NCBI GenBank assembly: GCA_018668195.1
Contig: JABITU010000098.1
Span: 1-15,199 of the forward strand
DNA from: Tateyamaria sp.
GTDB taxonomy: Bacteria; Pseudomonadota; Alphaproteobacteria; Rhodobacterales; Rhodobacteraceae
Direction: 5' to 3'
Length of the DNA: 15,199 nucleotides
Positions 12,461 through 15,199 of the stretch are shown here, piece after piece. A model generated the notes under the pieces. It was not told the origin of the DNA and ran no database searches. It saw nothing but the letters and a program-made list of their open reading frames with translations. Position 1 is the first letter of the stretch. The number at the start of each line of letters is the position of its first letter. The translations under genes and the position numbers were made by a program.

Positions 12461-13348
12461 GTGCTAGAAAAACAGATTAACCTTACATGGCTTCGCACAT
12501 TCGAAGTTGCAGCACGGCATTTAAATTTCACCGAAACAGCGGCAGAACTTGGACTGACGCAAACAGCCGTCAGCCTACACATCCGGTCATTGGAAGGCCG
12601 GTTGGGCAATCGCTTGTTCCATAGACGTGCGCGGCATCTTTCCCTGACAGACATTGGTCAGGCCTATGCGCCGACCGTGCGGCAATCATTGTCAGACATT
12701 GCTCTTGCCACAACCAGTCTGTTTGGCACGACGACAAGCCGCATGGTCACGCTAAAAGCGCCCATATCGACATCCGCCCTCTGGCTCGCTCCGCGGCTTC
12801 CTAAATTCAGGGCGTTGCACCCTGATATTGAACTGCGTTTGGTGTCTAATATTTGGACGGACACAACTGGGGTCGACGACGTTGATATTGAGTTGCGTGT
12901 TGGACGCGGGGATTGGACAGATGCCGCGTCTGAAAAGCTGTCGGACGAAACTATTGTCCCGATTTGCGGTGTTGGTGCGCACAATAGCGCCAACAAAACT
13001 ATGGAGATTTCAGCAGGGCCGCTGATCCACGTTCTGGGACAAGAAGCCGACTGGGGGCGTTACTTTGCGGCCCAAGACGTTGCCATGCCAACGGGGATTT
13101 CAGAGTACTTCGTCGATACAATGACAGCAGCAATTGAGCTGGCTGCAACAGGCGGTGGATACGCTGTGGTTATGACACAGTTGGTGGAAATGGCGAACGC
13201 AACAAACCAAAGAGTTTCAGTCGCGGGTGGAAAAGTCCCGATCCCGAATGGCTACTACCTGATGCGACCACGCACTAAACGCTCCAAACGGCCCGAGGTG
13301 CAGCTATTTGAGGATTGGCTGTTTGAAGAATTTGCGGACAGAAGCTGA
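12461..13348 (+). CDS. LysR-family transcriptional regulator (GcvA-like)
   Basis: A 295-residue protein of standard LysR length. The winged HTH covers about residues 8-68: LRTFEVAARHLNFTETAAELGLTQTAVSLHIRSLEGRLGNRLFHRRARHLSLTD. A linker helix and a periplasmic-binding-protein-like ligand domain follow (about 90-290), including DVDIELRVGRGDW, typical of the GcvA/AmpR branch. The start is GTG 12461; an in-frame TAA two codons upstream leaves no earlier option, and the ribosome binding site is weak. It is divergent from the DddW-like cupin operon with 116 bp between the starts, so it most likely activates that operon in response to DMSP, acrylate or a related metabolite. The ligand is inferred from context only. 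Confidence 0.93.
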   Translation: MLEKQINLTWLRTFEVAARHLNFTETAAELGLTQTAVSLHIRSLEGRLGNRLFHRRARHLSLTDIGQAYAPTVRQSLSDIALATTSLFGTTTSRMVTLKAPISTSALWLAPRLPKFRALHPDIELRLVSNIWTDTTGVDDVDIELRVGRGDWTDAASEKLSDETIVPICGVGAHNSANKTMEISAGPLIHVLGQEADWGRYFAAQDVAMPTGISEYFVDTMTAAIELAATGGGYAVVMTQLVEMANATNQRVSVAGGKVPIPNGYYLMRPRTKRSKRPEVQLFEDWLFEEFADRS

Positions 13349-13444
13349 ACCATTGCTAAAGTCGGACAGGTTCAGGCCTGCTCAAGTAGCGTTTGCAAAG
13401 TAGAATTGGGGTCAGTTTGAAGATCACCAAACTAACTAGCTTTA

Positions 13445-13600
13445 AATGGCTGCTTTCACGACATGGCCGCAGCAAAGTAAAAAATGTGCCGCAAGAGCGA
13501 AGAAATGCTGCGTGAGCATTAGCTGCGACTGCATAGGTCTGGTTTGTCCCGCGCTGCCGACGCTCAACTATGGCGGATTGAATGACCGGTCTCGGTCAGC
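13445..13600 (+). repeat. Dispersed intergenic repeat, copy D (5' part of unit)
   Basis: Aligns with the left half of copy B: AATGGCTGCTTT (13445), GCAAG-GCGA then GAAATGCTGCG (13491-13512, 18 of 22 positions equal to 8911-8932) and GTCCCGC (13546), with inter-block spacing equal within one base. The right-half blocks seen in copies A and B are not recognisable after it. It sits in the 557-bp gap between the LysR and ImmA-type genes. A 61-codon frame at 13446 covers the repeat and is not credible as a gene. Confidence 0.7.
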
Positions 13601-13736
13601 AACGCTTGACGTTCAGGTCAATATTTCTTGACGCGGCCCCTTGATAGGTTTCAGAAAATCCGCCGCATCGAGTCAAAGATGCGCGACGGCCCACACGCTA
13701 ATGTTGAACGTCAGATGGCTTTGACCTTTAGGTCAA
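13583..13736. repeat. Three 16-bp dyads with GGTCA/TGACC arms
   Basis: TGACCG-GTCT-CGGTCA (13583-13598), TTGAC-GTTCAG-GTCAA (13606-13621) and TTGACC-TTTA-GGTCAA (13721-13736) are each perfectly symmetric in their arms. The second and third agree at 13 of 16 positions. They lie upstream of the XRE-ImmA gene, partly overlapping the end of repeat copy D. They may be operators or simply hairpins belonging to the repeat. Confidence 0.4.
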
Positions 13737-13802
13737 GAACCGACCAAACCTGCAAAAGACAAAAATTGTATTTGGAGACTTACAGCGCGAGGCAAAGCCC
13801 AC

Positions 13803-13844
13803 GATAGTCGATAGTGCTTCAAACTATGTCTTGCGTGGACTATC
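13803..13844 (+). promoter_or_regulatory. Two-tier stem-loop upstream of the XRE-ImmA gene
   Basis: Outer arms GATAGTC (13803-13809) and GACTATC (13838-13844) enclose an inner ATAGT/ACTAT hairpin (13811-13815 and 13823-13827). It ends 61 bp before the ATG at 13906 and is followed by an A-rich run. Toxin-antitoxin modules usually have an autoregulatory operator here. A promoter could not be assigned with confidence. Confidence 0.35.
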
Positions 13845-13905
13845 TGAAAAGAAAAAAATACCTTAGCGTGACCCTAACAAACAGTAGAACGGCCCTGAAT
13901 ATCAA

Positions 13906-15165
13906 ATGTCGATCCGTGTAAATCCAGAGATCCTTGTCTGGGCACGTCATTCCGCAGGGTTTGATGTGGATGATGCCGCGCGGAAACTCGGTTTTAGGGA
14001 CAGTTCTAAGTCTACAGCCAGCGAAAAGCTTGAACTTATGGAAGCTGGCGAGAAACAGCCAACACGCGCCCAAATTTCCAAGTTTGCCGACGCGTACAAG
14101 CGCCCGTTGTTGACATTTTATCTATCTGAACCACCAAAGACTGGAAAACGTGGGCAAGACTTTAGGCAAACCCCAGGGGCCCGTGGACGACGCGACAACG
14201 CTATGTTGGACGCATTATTGCGCGACGTGAAAGCAAGACAAGAAAGCGTCCGTGAGCTGCTTCTTGATGAAGATGGTTTTGGGCCCCATTGGTTTGTTGG
14301 CTCCACGAAGCGGGACGCTAACGTGTTGGAAACCGTCAAATCCATCGCGACGCAGATCAACTTTGACAACACCGACATTTCTCTGCGTTCTGGCGATGCG
14401 GACAGCCTCTTTCGGCGGTTACGAGCTGCCGTTGAAGCGACTGGCGTATTCGTCATGGTCCTCGGTAACCTAGGAAACTATCGCACAGAGATAGGGTCCA
14501 GTGTGTTTCGGGGGTTTGCTATCGCAGACGATATTGCACCGTTTATTGTGATCAATGCTTCCGATGCTAAACCCGCCCGTAGTTTCACGCTTATGCATGA
14601 ATTGGCTCACATTTGGCTTGGCCAAACGGGAGTCAGCGGCGATATTTCCTTAAAGACTCCAACAAGTGAGCACGCCAAGGTAGAGCGTTTCTGCAATGAC
14701 GTTGCTGGTGAATTCTTGTTGCCTGACGCTCATTTTAAGAGAACGGCCCCAGACTTTATTCCGGATGATCTCGATGCCGCTAAAGCATGCATTGATGTGG
14801 TAGCGTCCCGTTGGTCTGTAAGCGAGCCGATGGTGGCGCTTCGGCTCCACAGACGTGGGGAACTGTCCGCAGGGGCTTACGAAACACTACGTGCGCAATA
14901 CCATGCTCGATGGCAGGCAAAACTTCAAAAGGACAAGGACAAGCGGTCCCCTGATGCACCCGGTCCCAACGGCCACATCATGAAACAATTCAATGTCGGG
15001 ACGGCGTTGGTTGATGTTGTTCATCGTGCTGTTAGAGGAAACACTCTTACGCATTCCAAAGCCGGTGCGTTACTTGGGTCCAAACCGGGTGCAGTAGAAC
15101 CGTTCCTACGGCAATTTGAGGACAAGCGGCGTTCCTTCCGGTCCAGCGGGAAGGTCAGCCGCTGA
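13906..15165 (+). CDS. XRE-ImmA/IrrE metallopeptidase-type regulator (antitoxin-like)
   Basis: A 419-residue two-domain protein. The N-terminal 75 residues look like a divergent XRE helix-turn-helix (PEILVWARHSAGFDVDDAARKLGF then MEAGEKQPTRAQISKFADAYKRPLLTFYL). The ImmA/IrrE zinc-protease domain spans about 170-275: the HELAH motif is at residues 231-235 (FTLMHELAHIWLG), and VERFCNDVAGEFLLP (259-273) gives the third ligand Glu. The family includes ImmA, which cleaves ICE repressors, and many HTH-ImmA proteins paired with PIN-like toxins. The final 75 residues are basic (MKQFNVGTALVDVVHRAV onward). The stop overlaps the ATG of the next gene (TGATG). No clear ribosome binding site precedes ATG 13906, so initiation may be weak or leaderless. 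Confidence 0.88.
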   Translation: MSIRVNPEILVWARHSAGFDVDDAARKLGFRDSSKSTASEKLELMEAGEKQPTRAQISKFADAYKRPLLTFYLSEPPKTGKRGQDFRQTPGARGRRDNAMLDALLRDVKARQESVRELLLDEDGFGPHWFVGSTKRDANVLETVKSIATQINFDNTDISLRSGDADSLFRRLRAAVEATGVFVMVLGNLGNYRTEIGSSVFRGFAIADDIAPFIVINASDAKPARSFTLMHELAHIWLGQTGVSGDISLKTPTSEHAKVERFCNDVAGEFLLPDAHFKRTAPDFIPDDLDAAKACIDVVASRWSVSEPMVALRLHRRGELSAGAYETLRAQYHARWQAKLQKDKDKRSPDAPGPNGHIMKQFNVGTALVDVVHRAVRGNTLTHSKAGALLGSKPGAVEPFLRQFEDKRRSFRSSGKVSR

Positions 15166-15199
15166 TGTATTTGATAGATGCCAATGTTCTAATCCGCGC
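15165..15199 (+). CDS. PIN-like (DUF4411-type) protein, N-terminus only
   Basis: Only 11 codons are present before the window ends: MYLIDANVLIR. This is the first strand of a PIN-like nuclease, with the leading metal-binding Asp at residue 5, and closely resembles the start of DUF4411 proteins (MYLLDANVFI type). Its ATG overlaps the XRE-ImmA stop by one base, the expected coupling of a DUF4411 gene behind an HTH-ImmA gene. The family is predicted to be an RNase-type toxin. Rest of the gene lies outside the window. Confidence 0.6.
   Translation, partial: MYLIDANVLIR

Noticed and set aside
1..15199. CRISPR arrays, rRNA genes, complete insertion sequences
   Set aside because: No regularly spaced short repeats, rRNA-like sequence or transposase frames were seen on either strand.

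Overview
The window looks like chromosomal DNA of a marine alphaproteobacterium, most probably Rhodobacteraceae (Roseobacter group). This rests on the infA-maf-RNase E/G-yacG-tRNA-Phe gene order, a PCu(A)C copper chaperone, a BLUF photoreceptor, a DddW-like DMSP lyase cupin and an MttB-superfamily methyltransferase. The assignment is an inference from gene content; no search was run.

Left part (1-2959) is a conserved housekeeping block on the + strand: the end of a copper chaperone gene, a 395-bp intergenic stretch, then infA, maf, a short ribonuclease E/G and yacG. The last three overlap by 4 bp (TTGA and ATGA junctions) and so are translationally coupled. tRNA-Phe(GAA) follows.

At 2991-5462 an integrative element begins beside the tRNA. 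It has a leftward integrase, an overlapping excisionase-like gene and a second small DNA-binding gene. A rightward XRE repressor-like gene is coupled to a small two-helix membrane protein. The divergent control region holds a nested dyad whose two symmetries share one centre (4676.5), a strong operator candidate. No second copy of the tRNA 3' end is visible, so the right border of the element is unknown and may lie beyond the window.

Middle part (5463-9291) is a mosaic. It holds a BLUF blue-light sensor whose expected ATG is ATC, a small conserved-looking unknown gene, a PKHD-type 2-oxoglutarate oxygenase, and a divergent pair made of a TagD-like cytidylyltransferase and a CDP-alcohol phosphatidyltransferase around a GTTTCAAA-type dyad. 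Copies of a degenerate dispersed intergenic repeat fill the gaps at about 5548-5740, 6337-6365 and 8864-9213; another lies at about 13445-13600.

Right part (9292-13348) is the most interesting. It is a leftward operon of a DddW-like cupin, an MttB-family (non-pyrrolysine) methyltransferase and a GlxA-type AraC regulator, with a divergent LysR gene. It suggests a DMSP/betaine-type osmolyte catabolic unit that combines a lyase with a corrinoid-dependent methyltransferase under two regulators. The right edge (13906-15199) carries an XRE-ImmA/IrrE metallopeptidase gene overlapping the start of a PIN-like (DUF4411-type) gene that is cut by the window end, a toxin-antitoxin-like arrangement.
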